6,086 nucleotides of DNA from RUG14199 sp045535205 (GTDB lineage: Bacteria > Bacillota > Clostridia > Oscillospirales > CAG-272): positions 1 to 6,086 of the forward strand of contig JAZSLF010000133.1 of NCBI GenBank assembly GCA_045535205.1, read 5' to 3'. Position numbers and translations under genes: made by a program. Positions 1-5,960 of this stretch are shown here, one piece after another. Numbering within the stretch: the stretch's first letter is position 1; the number at the start of each line of letters is the position of its first letter. Under the pieces are notes generated by a model. It was not told where the DNA came from. It was given only the letters and a program-made list of their open reading frames with translations, and made no database searches.

Positions 1-147
1 TTCGCTGTTTTCGGAAAGGTCGCCGAGGTCGCGCGCTGCCGCAAGGTTTTCCTTGACCTCTTTCATTTTGGGGCCTTTAAGATACTCCAGCTCGTCTACT
101 AAATTCTTATAACCTTCTTCGGTATAATAGGTTTTCTTTTCTTCCAT
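1..147 (-). CDS. greA: Transcription elongation factor GreA, N-terminal part (cut by window edge)
   Basis: GreA enters the secondary channel of RNA polymerase and stimulates cleavage of backtracked RNA so that stalled elongation can resume in the cytoplasm. Only the first 49 codons are present; the frame is still open at base 1. They form the start of the N-terminal coiled-coil hairpin and end in GDLSENSE, the conserved tip of the coiled coil. Asp43 and Glu46 correspond to the acidic tip residues Asp41 and Glu44 of E. coli GreA. The ATG at 147-145 is preceded by AAGGAAG (162-156) with an 8-nt gap, which fixes the start. It lies 60 bp after the S41 protease stop, so it could be read through from the ftsEX operon or have its own promoter (weak candidate at 183-191). 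The family call is firm. The C-terminal FKBP-like domain is outside the window, so intactness cannot be judged. Confidence 0.93.
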   Translation of the reverse strand, partial: MEEKKTYYTEEGYKNLVDELEYLKGPKMKEVKENLAAARDLGDLSENSE

Positions 148-182
148 CGTTTTTACTTCCTTTCGGATTTATATTATGAAAA

Positions 183-191
183 ATTTTATCA
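183..191 (-). promoter_or_regulatory. Candidate extended -10 promoter for greA
   Basis: On the minus strand TGA (191-189) is followed directly by TAAAAT (188-183), which fits an extended -10 element. The hexamer 17 bp upstream (211-206, CTGAAC) is a poor -35 and overlaps the protease stop codon. A start near 176 would give a leader of about 28 nt with the greA ribosome site inside it. The region is AT-rich, so a chance match is possible. Confidence 0.3.
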
Positions 192-207
192 TGATTAATG
201 GGTGTGT

Positions 208-1479
208 TCAGTCCTCAAAGGTTGCGACTGCCGCCGCAAGCTGTGTATCTTCTTCATCGGTCAGCTTGAAGATATTTTTGTTTGCTGAATCTCCTTCAAG
301 CTCAACTTCAACGTCGGGAGTTATGCCGACATTGTCGTAATTGTCAGAGAAAGGGGGGAAGTAAAGGGCACTTGTGAGACTGAGAGCGCCGCCGCTCTGA
401 AGTCTGTATATGGTCTGCATACAGCCCTTGCCGTAAGTAAGTGTGCCGACCACCTCCGCCTTGTCGTAATCCTTTAAAGCGCTTGTGAAAAGCTCTGCCG
501 CGCTGGCTGTGGAACCGTTCACAAGAACTGCCATCGGCATATCAAGCTCATTTGCATCGGAGGTATAAATGACCTTTTCACCGCTGTTCTTTTCCATTGT
601 TCTTATAACAGGCCCTTCGGGAAGAAGACTGTCAAGGATTGTGCATATTGATTTAAGCTCACCGCCGGGATTGTTTCTTACGTCAAAGACAAGCTTGGTT
701 GCTCCCTGGCTTCTCAAGTCCTGTACCGCACTCGCAAACTGCTCAACGGTCTTCGTATCAAAGCTTGTTATCTTTATTATGCCGACAGTTTCGTCAAGAC
801 TGTAAAGTCTGTGAGTCACCGTCTGCTCGGTAATATAACTTCTTTCAATCTCAAAGGGGATCTCCTGTGTGTAATTCTCACCTCTGTAGGCAACGAACTT
901 TGCTATAGTTCCCGCTGTTCCCTGCAGCTTCTTTACTGCCGCATCGTAGCCGAGGTAAGCAACGCTTTCAAGCTCCTCGCCAACGTATACGATAAGGTCA
1001 CCGGGTTCAACCCCTGCACTCATGGCGGGAGAATCGGGGAACACGTTTATGATCTCAATTGCCTTCATATCGGCATTGTAAATGACCGTAACACCGATAC
1101 CCTGCATATCGCCCGAAAGGTCTTCCATGAGAGTGGCATAGGCTTCTTCGTTATAATAGGTCGCATACTTGTCGCCCGTACCCGCAACGTAGCCTGCGAT
1201 AAGGCCTTCGGTTATCTGTTCTTCGTCAAGCTCTCCGATATATATATTTTCAAAATATGCCTGTACCTCGGACAGCTTATCGCTTCCGCCCTGCACGTCA
1301 GCAGTACCTGAGCCTGCAGCGGCAAGGTTGCCCTTCGCCCATGAGAACACTCCCACGAAGGTCGCCATAAAGGTGATAACTATTGCAAAAATAACGCAGA
1401 GCAGAGCAACGCCCAGCGATACTTTTCTTTCCTGTCTTTCTTTTGTTTCTTGTACTTCTTGGTTTTCTTGATTTTCCAT
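208..1479 (-). CDS. Membrane-anchored S41 family carboxyl-terminal processing protease with PDZ domain
   Basis: This is a serine protease of the CtpA/CtpB/Prc type that cleaves substrates outside the cytoplasmic membrane. The 423-residue protein has a charged cytoplasmic start (1-19), one membrane helix (about 20-46), an S41 N-terminal helical region (about 66-110, ending GDKYATYYN), a PDZ domain (about 120-205, with GIGVTV and AGVEPGDLI), and the S41 catalytic core (about 230-395). The Ser-Lys pair is intact: Ser326 in NGSTASAAE and Lys351 in YGKGCMQ, 25 residues apart as in E. coli Prc, with the assisting Gln355 four residues later. There is no C-terminal peptidoglycan-binding domain as found in some Bacillus homologues. 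It starts 109 bp after the M23 gene and is probably co-transcribed. The start is oddly weak: only AAAG (1490-1487) precedes the ATG and there is no good Shine-Dalgarno site. Substrate is unknown; the upstream M23 hydrolase is an inferred candidate. Confidence 0.94.
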   Translation of the reverse strand: MENQENQEVQETKERQERKVSLGVALLCVIFAIVITFMATFVGVFSWAKGNLAAAGSGTADVQGGSDKLSEVQAYFENIYIGELDEEQITEGLIAGYVAGTGDKYATYYNEEAYATLMEDLSGDMQGIGVTVIYNADMKAIEIINVFPDSPAMSAGVEPGDLIVYVGEELESVAYLGYDAAVKKLQGTAGTIAKFVAYRGENYTQEIPFEIERSYITEQTVTHRLYSLDETVGIIKITSFDTKTVEQFASAVQDLRSQGATKLVFDVRNNPGGELKSICTILDSLLPEGPVIRTMEKNSGEKVIYTSDANELDMPMAVLVNGSTASAAELFTSALKDYDKAEVVGTLTYGKGCMQTIYRLQSGGALSLTSALYFPPFSDNYDNVGITPDVEVELEGDSANKNIFKLTDEEDTQLAAAVATFED

Positions 1480-1514
1480 TTTAGTTCTTTCTGTAAGGGA
1501 TATTGTTTGCAGAA

Positions 1515-1535
1515 GACAAGTCTTTAAGACCTGTC
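1515..1535 (-). other. Hairpin in the M23-protease gap (8-bp stem)
   Basis: On the minus strand GACAGGTC and GACTTGTC pair over 8 bp, with one G-U pair, around the 5-nt loop TTAAA. It lies about 36 nt upstream of the protease ATG and is not followed by a T-run, so it is not a standard terminator. It could stabilise or divide the mRNA between two genes, or be incidental. Confidence 0.45.
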
Positions 1536-1547
1536 AAAAGACGAACA

Positions 1548-1569
1548 GGACGGCGTTAAAACACCGTCC
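1548..1569 (-). terminator. Hairpin after the M23 gene, weak terminator or attenuator
   Basis: GGACGG and CCGTCC form a perfect 6-bp GC-rich stem that extends to 8 bp with one G-U pair around a TTTTAA loop, about 20 nt after the M23 stop codon. The following minus-strand bases (TGTTCGTCTTTTG) contain scattered T but no clean U-tract. I read it as a partial terminator or an mRNA-end stabiliser, allowing some read-through into the protease gene. Confidence 0.45.
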
Positions 1570-1588
1570 GATCTCGTTTGTTTTCGGA

Positions 1589-2782
1589 TTAATTCTTTTT
1601 CGGCGGCGTAACATAGCCCAACGGATCCATACATTCACCGTTTATACGGATCTCAAAGTGAAGATGGTCACCTGTTGAATAACCTGTTGAGCCGACGTAT
1701 CCGATGACCTGTCCCTGTGATACAGTCTGATTTACGCTTACCGCAATAGCACTCATGTGTGCGTAAAGAGAGGACTTTCCGCCGCCGTGATTGATAACAA
1801 CGTAGTTACCGTAGCTGCCCGAGCCTGTCGCAGTAACGACCGTTCCTCCATTGGAGGCTAGAATGGGAGTTCCTCTCGGTGCAGGAATATCTATACCTCT
1901 GTGAAAGTCACTTACTCCTTTGAGATTTCTCATACCGAATTTGGATGAAATGAGGGAGTGATTGGGCAAAGGCCAGATAAACTCACCGCCTACGTATACA
2001 GTCTGCTCTTTTTCCTGAAGACTCTTGAGATATGCTTTAAGCTGTGCATCAAGCTTGTTTTCTTCAGCCTTTGCTTTTTCGTAAGCAGAGTTTGTTGCGT
2101 TTACGTCAGCCTGGAGAGAGCTTATGTAAGAAGCCTGCTCGCTTGCAAGCTGGTCGTAGTGCTCCTTATCCGCCTTGAGCGTTTCAAGAAGCTCCGCCTG
2201 ATATGCCCTGTCGTCCTCAAGAGTCTTTTTCGTCTTTTCAAGCTCTTCTTTTTCACTCTGATACTGAAGTTTGAGGTTTCTGTCATATTCAAGCATACTG
2301 CTGACCATATCCATTTTGGAAAGCAGGTCTGCCATACTTTCTGAACCGAGAATGATACTGAGGTAGCTTGCTTCGCCCTCCTCGTATGATACTCTCATTC
2401 TTTCAAGAAAATTGTTGAAAGTCGTTTCAATGGCAGCTTCTTTTTCAACGATTGCAGTTTCCGTTTCGGTTATTTTAATTTCAAGCTCCGCCGAGAGAGC
2501 CTCTGCTGCAGCTATCTTGGTGTAGGTAACGTTTGCAAGCTCATCAAGACTGCTTTTATATGAAACTGCATCAGACATTTCAGATTTCAACTGGTTGAGC
2601 TTTGCTTTAAGCTCCTTTTGCTTCTGCGTAGCTTCAGCTATCTGATCCTGATAGGATTTTGTTGTAGCATCAGCGGCATCGACCGTTTTGGGAACGGAAA
2701 ACGCAACTGATACAAGCACCATAACAGCAGCTGCAAACATAGAAACAGCTCTTAAAAGCTTTTTAATTTTGTTATTTGCCAT
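1589..2782 (-). CDS. Secreted coiled-coil M23 (LytM-type) peptidoglycan endopeptidase, likely FtsEX-controlled
   Basis: This is a predicted cell-wall hydrolase that cuts peptide cross-links or bridges of peptidoglycan outside the membrane. Of 397 residues, 1-36 are a signal peptide (basic start, hydrophobic core, VDA cleavage site at 34-36). Residues 40-125 and 165-258 are Lys/Glu-rich coiled coils flanking a conserved middle section (about 121-163, with RMRVSYEEGEASYLSIILGS). This layout is shared by PcsB, CwlO and EnvC, which are worked by FtsEX. The LytM/M23 domain occupies about 265-393. Zinc ligands His294 and Asp298 (FHRGID) and His375, with catalytic His342 (YAHMS) and His373 (GDHLHFE), are all present, so it should be active, unlike degenerate EnvC. 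The ATG at 2782 follows AAAGGAG (2795-2789) by 6 nt and leads straight into the signal peptide. A longer frame up to 2869 would overlap ftsX and bury the signal sequence. It lies 40 bp after ftsX. Exact bond specificity is unknown. Confidence 0.93.
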   Translation of the reverse strand: MANNKIKKLLRAVSMFAAAVMVLVSVAFSVPKTVDAADATTKSYQDQIAEATQKQKELKAKLNQLKSEMSDAVSYKSSLDELANVTYTKIAAAEALSAELEIKITETETAIVEKEAAIETTFNNFLERMRVSYEEGEASYLSIILGSESMADLLSKMDMVSSMLEYDRNLKLQYQSEKEELEKTKKTLEDDRAYQAELLETLKADKEHYDQLASEQASYISSLQADVNATNSAYEKAKAEENKLDAQLKAYLKSLQEKEQTVYVGGEFIWPLPNHSLISSKFGMRNLKGVSDFHRGIDIPAPRGTPILASNGGTVVTATGSGSYGNYVVINHGGGKSSLYAHMSAIAVSVNQTVSQGQVIGYVGSTGYSTGDHLHFEIRINGECMDPLGYVTPPKKN

Positions 2783-2822
2783 TTTTATCTCCTTTCGCTG
2801 AAAATAAGTGGAAATACTGTTT

Positions 2823-3716
2823 TTAAGATTTAAGATATTTACCGAGTGAAATGCAGCTTCCCACAACACCTGTGATAACGCCTACGGCAACAAAACCGAG
2901 AAGCACCTTCATATCAATGGAAGCAAAGGGTACGAAGGTAAGCATTTCAAGACCTTCAAGAACAGCACCTTCGATATACTTATATACGTACATTTCAACA
3001 AGGTATGCGATACCGCTTGCAAAAAGACCGATAATAACACCCTCAAAAATGAAGGGGAGAATTATGAACCAGCCTGTCGCACCCACGTATCTCATAACGC
3101 TTATCTCATGACGGCGTGAGTGTACCGCAAGCTTTATCGTATTGATAATAATAAATATAGTAACTACAAAGAGAATTGCAAGGAACCATATGAAAATAAG
3201 CTGAATACCGCTTTTAAGATCGGCAATTGAGCTTGCAAGGTCAGTTCTCGCATTTACCTTTCTGACACCCTCCATGTTTGTAAGCTGATAATGAAGGGTC
3301 GTTACTTCTTCCTCTGTAACGTAGGTTATATTGAAGGAGTCGGACAAGGGGTTGTTCTCCTCCGTAATATCATCGTACAAATTCTGATATTCGTCAGAAC
3401 GCTGTTTCATAATTTCAAGTGCTTCTGCCTTTGTAACTCTTTCAACAGCTTCAACGTTGGGAAGCTCTTTTATGTTTTCCTCGATGGCAACTATCTCGTC
3501 CTCAGATGCATCGGGGTGACAGAAGACCACGATCTGATTCATCAGATTGATCTCCTCAAGGTTTGTGTCAATGTTGAGAACAAGGAGAGAAAAGCCGCCC
3601 ATTACAACAAGACAGCTCATGAGCACCGCAATCGATGCAAAGGACATAACGCCGTTTCTCCAAAGACTCTTAAATGCCTGCCCGATAAAATATGTAAGGC
3701 TGTATCTTCTTCTCAT
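2823..3716 (-). CDS. ftsX: Cell division ABC-type membrane protein FtsX
   Basis: FtsX is the membrane half of the FtsEX complex, which transmits ATP-driven movement to peptidoglycan hydrolases outside the cell rather than transporting a solute. The 297-residue protein has the family topology: a short basic cytoplasmic start, a first membrane helix (about 23-48), a large extracytoplasmic domain (about 49-170) where the coiled-coil hydrolase would dock, and three more helices (about 170-195, 218-243, 270-292). The cytoplasmic stretch about 193-214 (TIKLAVHSRRHEISVMRYVG) is the typical FtsX segment that contacts the ATPase. The start is fixed by the ATGA overlap with the ftsE stop and by AGGAGG (3731-3726) inside the end of ftsE, 9 nt before the ATG. 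This indicates tight translational coupling and equal production of both subunits. Length and topology look complete. Confidence 0.97.
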   Translation of the reverse strand: MRRRYSLTYFIGQAFKSLWRNGVMSFASIAVLMSCLVVMGGFSLLVLNIDTNLEEINLMNQIVVFCHPDASEDEIVAIEENIKELPNVEAVERVTKAEALEIMKQRSDEYQNLYDDITEENNPLSDSFNITYVTEEEVTTLHYQLTNMEGVRKVNARTDLASSIADLKSGIQLIFIWFLAILFVVTIFIIINTIKLAVHSRRHEISVMRYVGATGWFIILPFIFEGVIIGLFASGIAYLVEMYVYKYIEGAVLEGLEMLTFVPFASIDMKVLLGFVAVGVITGVVGSCISLGKYLKS

Positions 3717-4390
3717 TCGAACATACCTCCTATACGGTCTTCAATTATCTTGCCGTCACGAAGCATTACAACTCTCTGCTTATAGTAGTCAACAAGATTT
3801 TTTTCATGAGTAACTACGATAACAGTTTTACCAAGCTTATTTATCTTCATGAGAAGATTCATAATTTCGATACTCATTTTGGGGTCGATATTACCCGTAG
3901 GCTCGTCGGCAATAATTATCTTGGGGTTGTTTGCAAGTGCTCTTGCAAGGGCAACTCTCTGCTGTTCACCGCCGGAAAGCTCACTGGGAAAATCACTGCT
4001 CTTATCGTAAAGATTTACCGTGTTGAGAATGGCGGGAACTCGTCTCTTTATCATTTTGGAGGGAGTACCTACCACCTGCATTGCAAAAGCGACGTTTTCA
4101 TATACGGTCTTATCCTTGAACAGACGGAAATCCTGAAATACGACGCCAAGCTCCCGTCTGTAATAAGGCACTTTGTAATTGGGGAGCTTCGTAAGGTTAT
4201 AGTCACCTACGATAATATCTCCCGAGCTTGCTATCTCCTCTCTGAGAAGAAGCTTCATCATTGTTGTTTTACCTGCACCGGAACGTCCGACGATAAATAC
4301 AAATTCACCGTCTTCAACCTTTAAGTCAACTCCGTCAAGAGCAATAGTTCCGTTAGGATAATGTTTTTTTACGTTTCTGAGTTCAATCAT
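3713..4390 (-). CDS. ftsE: Cell division ATP-binding protein FtsE
   Basis: FtsE is the cytoplasmic ATPase of the FtsEX complex; its ATP cycle drives the FtsX shape change that activates murein hydrolases during division or elongation. At 225 residues it has the usual family length and every ABC motif: Walker A GRSGAGKT (35-42), Q-loop Gln86 (VVFQDFRL), signature LSGGEQQRV (138-146), Walker B IIIADE (158-163), and H-loop His195 (VVTHE). QDFRLFKDKTVYENVAF at 86-102 is characteristic of FtsE as opposed to lipoprotein or antimicrobial-peptide ABC ATPases. The ATG at 4390 is preceded by GGGAGA (4407-4402), a slightly long 11 nt away. It is the first gene of the likely operon ftsE-ftsX-M23-protease, after a 175-bp gap containing the upstream gene's terminator and a candidate operator. 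Nothing appears truncated. Confidence 0.97.
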   Translation of the reverse strand: MIELRNVKKHYPNGTIALDGVDLKVEDGEFVFIVGRSGAGKTTMMKLLLREEIASSGDIIVGDYNLTKLPNYKVPYYRRELGVVFQDFRLFKDKTVYENVAFAMQVVGTPSKMIKRRVPAILNTVNLYDKSSDFPSELSGGEQQRVALARALANNPKIIIADEPTGNIDPKMSIEIMNLLMKINKLGKTVIVVTHEKNLVDYYKQRVVMLRDGKIIEDRIGGMFE

Positions 4391-4427
4391 AAATAGTTTT
4401 TTCTCCCATTATTTCAGCATACGTCTG

Positions 4428-4456
4428 TTTTTACGCAGATGTGCCGATACGGTAAA
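4428..4456 (-). promoter_or_regulatory. Tentative promoter for the ftsE operon
   Basis: On the minus strand TTTACC (4456-4451) and TAAAAA (4433-4428) are separated by 17 bp; each matches four of six consensus positions. This would start RNA near 4421 with a leader of about 30 nt. It is the best-spaced pair I found in the gap, but in such AT-rich DNA the match is weak. A promoter is expected here because a terminator lies just upstream. Confidence 0.25.
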
Positions 4457-4465
4457 AAATATTTC

Positions 4466-4494
4466 TGTTTTATTAGCTGTTTTTTAATAAAACA
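4466..4494. repeat. Perfect 10-9-10 inverted repeat upstream of ftsE
   Basis: TGTTTTATTA (4466-4475) and TAATAAAACA (4485-4494) are exact reverse complements separated by 9 bp. The repeat is centred about 90 bp upstream of the ftsE ATG and just upstream of the tentative promoter. It is not followed by a T-run on the minus strand, so a second terminator is unlikely in that direction. It could be a protein-binding operator or a leader RNA hairpin. No known regulator motif is recognised. Confidence 0.6.
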
Positions 4495-4501
4495 CTTATA
4501 T

Positions 4502-4542
4502 AAAAGCAAAAGGCAAGATCTTACATCACGCCTTCATGCTTT
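4502..4542 (-). terminator. Rho-independent terminator of the CdaR-type regulator gene
   Basis: About 24 nt after the regulator stop codon, AAGGCGTGAT and ATCTTGCCTT (4534-4510) pair over 10 positions with one mismatch and one G-U pair around the 5-nt loop GTAAG. An outer arm AAAGCA/TGCTTT extends the stem. The hairpin is followed by T-rich sequence (TTTTGCTTTTATAT). It separates the regulator transcript from ftsE, though read-through cannot be excluded. Confidence 0.7.
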
Positions 4543-4565
4543 GGTATGCCGCAGTTCTGCCGATT

Positions 4566-5651
4566 TTAGAACTTGATAGGCTTGGTCGTGAGATACTTTT
4601 TGACCATAAGTGCAAACTTAAACGTAATTGCATGGTCAAACTCACGAAGGTCAAGGCCTGTCAGCTTGCGGATTTTTTCAAGTCTGTATACGAGAGTGTT
4701 ACGGTGTACGAACAGCTTTCTCGACGTTTCGGAAACGTTCAGATTATTTTCAAAGAAGCTCTGAATGGTCATTAACGTTTCACGGTCAAGGCTGTCAAGA
4801 GAACCGTTTTTGAAAACTTCCTGCAGGAACATTTCGCAAAGTGTTGTGGGAAGCTGATAGATGAGTCTGCCTATTCCGAGGTTCTCATAGCTGATGATAT
4901 TCTTCTCGGTATCAAACACCTTTCCGACCTCAAGGGCAACCTGAGCTTCCTTATAGGAACGGGCAAGATCCTTTATGTTGTCAACAGCTGTACCGATACC
5001 GATGGAAACACGGATATAGAATTCGGAGCTTATTGTGTCAGCTATTGATTTAGCCAGCTTCTCTATCTTCTTTATGTCGGAAGCATTTTTCATTTCCTTG
5101 ACGAGAGCAATATCCTTTTCGCCTACGCTGACAACGTAATCCTTGTTCTTGTCAGGGAATATATTCTGAACGATATCATAGGGGAGAACATCTGTCTTTT
5201 CAGCAAATCTGATAAGGAAAACAACTCTCGTTTCCTCTGTATTGAAGCGGAGCTCCTTGCTCTTTACGTATATATCGCTGGGAAGAATGTTATCAAGAAT
5301 GATATTTCTGATAAATGAGTTTTTATCATACTTTTCATCATAGAGACTCTTGATGTTGGAAAGAGATACGGAAAGAACAGCCGCATATCTTGCCGCCACG
5401 TTATCCTCGCCCTCAACAAATACGGAATACTCTATTTTAGACGCACTTCCTACGGGACGGTATGTATATCCGCCTACAGCTACGCTGTCAGTAGAATAGA
5501 TAAGCTCGTCTCTGGCCGCCTGTCTTGTTTCACCGATTTTTGAAAGATCGCTGCAGGCAATAACCACACCGGTCTCATCAACAACACCGATAATGCGGTC
5601 TACCGCATCACGCATCTGATATACTATTCCTTGAAACAGACGATTTGACAT
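4566..5651 (-). CDS. CdaR/PucR-type transcriptional regulator
   Basis: This is a DNA-binding regulator built like CdaR. Residues about 1-100 resemble the sugar-diacid recognition domain (VDRIIGVVDETGVVIACSD at 17-35). About 140-250 form a degenerate GGDEF-like domain (VSIGIGT at 215-221, then SYKEAQVALEVG). About 290-350 are the PucR-type C-terminal helix-turn-helix (LNVSETSRKLFVHRNTLVYR at 304-323, then LEKIRKLTG). At 361 residues it has ordinary length. The ATG at 5651 follows AAGGAGAG (5665-5658) by 6 nt. It has its own promoter candidate and terminator, so it is probably a separate transcript. E. coli CdaR responds to glycerate or diacids, but no sugar-acid gene is present here, so the ligand is unknown. 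Control of the adjacent ftsEX operon is an inference from position only. GGDEF catalytic residues are absent, so no cyclic-di-GMP synthesis is expected. Confidence 0.87.
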   Translation of the reverse strand: MSNRLFQGIVYQMRDAVDRIIGVVDETGVVIACSDLSKIGETRQAARDELIYSTDSVAVGGYTYRPVGSASKIEYSVFVEGEDNVAARYAAVLSVSLSNIKSLYDEKYDKNSFIRNIILDNILPSDIYVKSKELRFNTEETRVVFLIRFAEKTDVLPYDIVQNIFPDKNKDYVVSVGEKDIALVKEMKNASDIKKIEKLAKSIADTISSEFYIRVSIGIGTAVDNIKDLARSYKEAQVALEVGKVFDTEKNIISYENLGIGRLIYQLPTTLCEMFLQEVFKNGSLDSLDRETLMTIQSFFENNLNVSETSRKLFVHRNTLVYRLEKIRKLTGLDLREFDHAITFKFALMVKKYLTTKPIKF

Positions 5652-5715
5652 ATTCTTCTCTCCTTATTTGTTCAAGCACAATCAAAATTGAAATTCTATT
5701 GTATATACTGAACAT

Positions 5716-5744
5716 ATTTTACACCTTTTTTTCTACTTTTTCAA
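5716..5744 (-). promoter_or_regulatory. Sigma-A-like promoter of the CdaR-type regulator
   Basis: On the minus strand TTGAAA (5744-5739) and TAAAAT (5721-5716) are separated by exactly 17 bp. They match the housekeeping consensus at four and five of six positions, with an A-rich spacer. Predicted RNA start is near 5709, leaving a leader of about 57 nt before the regulator ATG. Confidence 0.6.
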
Positions 5745-5914
5745 TAGCTTTTCAGTATTTTTTATAAATTTCTCATGCTTTTTTTGTTCAATATTTATAT
5801 TTATGCCCAAAGCGAAAACCTTAATACAAATTAAAAATCGAAGCAATTTTTGGCTTTTTGGAAGCATTTTCAGGCCGATTTTGCGGTCGGATACAGAATT
5901 TAACCATGCAAAAA
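5745..5914. other. AT-rich intergenic DNA without a recognised gene
   Basis: I see no credible coding region. There is an imperfect direct repeat of about 15 bp (starting at 5840 and 5861, each beginning GAAGCA). ATTTTGCGG (5878-5886) is the exact reverse complement of CCGCAAAAT (5928-5936) in the neighbouring palindrome. Otherwise it is low-complexity A/T-rich sequence upstream of the regulator promoter. Confidence 0.5.
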
Positions 5915-5956
5915 GCGGAACGAAGAGCCGCAAAATTTTGCACCTCTGCATTCCGC
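5915..5956. repeat. 42-nt imperfect palindrome
   Basis: The segment is symmetric about 5935/5936. Outer arms GCGGAA and TTCCGC pair, AGAG pairs with CTCT, and the centre is the perfect 12-bp palindrome GCAAAATTTTGC (5930-5941). In total 17 of 21 opposing positions are complementary. It ends 4 bp before the hairpin array and does not carry the ATATCG tail. It may be a boundary unit of that array or an independent site such as a protein-binding dyad. Confidence 0.6.
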
Positions 5957-5960
5957 CTCC

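Noticed and set aside
811..1311. Plus-strand open frame of 166 codons opposite the protease gene (and similar plus-strand frames opposite the other genes)
   Set aside because: They are antisense to strongly supported genes with intact catalytic motifs and show no domain or ribosome site of their own.
1532..1537. Consensus -35 hexamer TTGACA on the minus strand before the protease gene
   Set aside because: No acceptable -10 lies 16-18 bp downstream (TTCTGC at the right distance), and the hexamer is part of a hairpin stem.
2783..2869. N-terminal extension of the M23 protein to the ATG at 2869
   Set aside because: It would overlap the end of ftsX by 47 bp, place 29 residues before the signal peptide, and ignore the strong AAAGGAG site before the ATG at 2782.
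4408..4416. Extended -10-like TGA-AATAAT just upstream of ftsE
   Set aside because: It would start RNA inside or at the ftsE ribosome site, leaving almost no leader.
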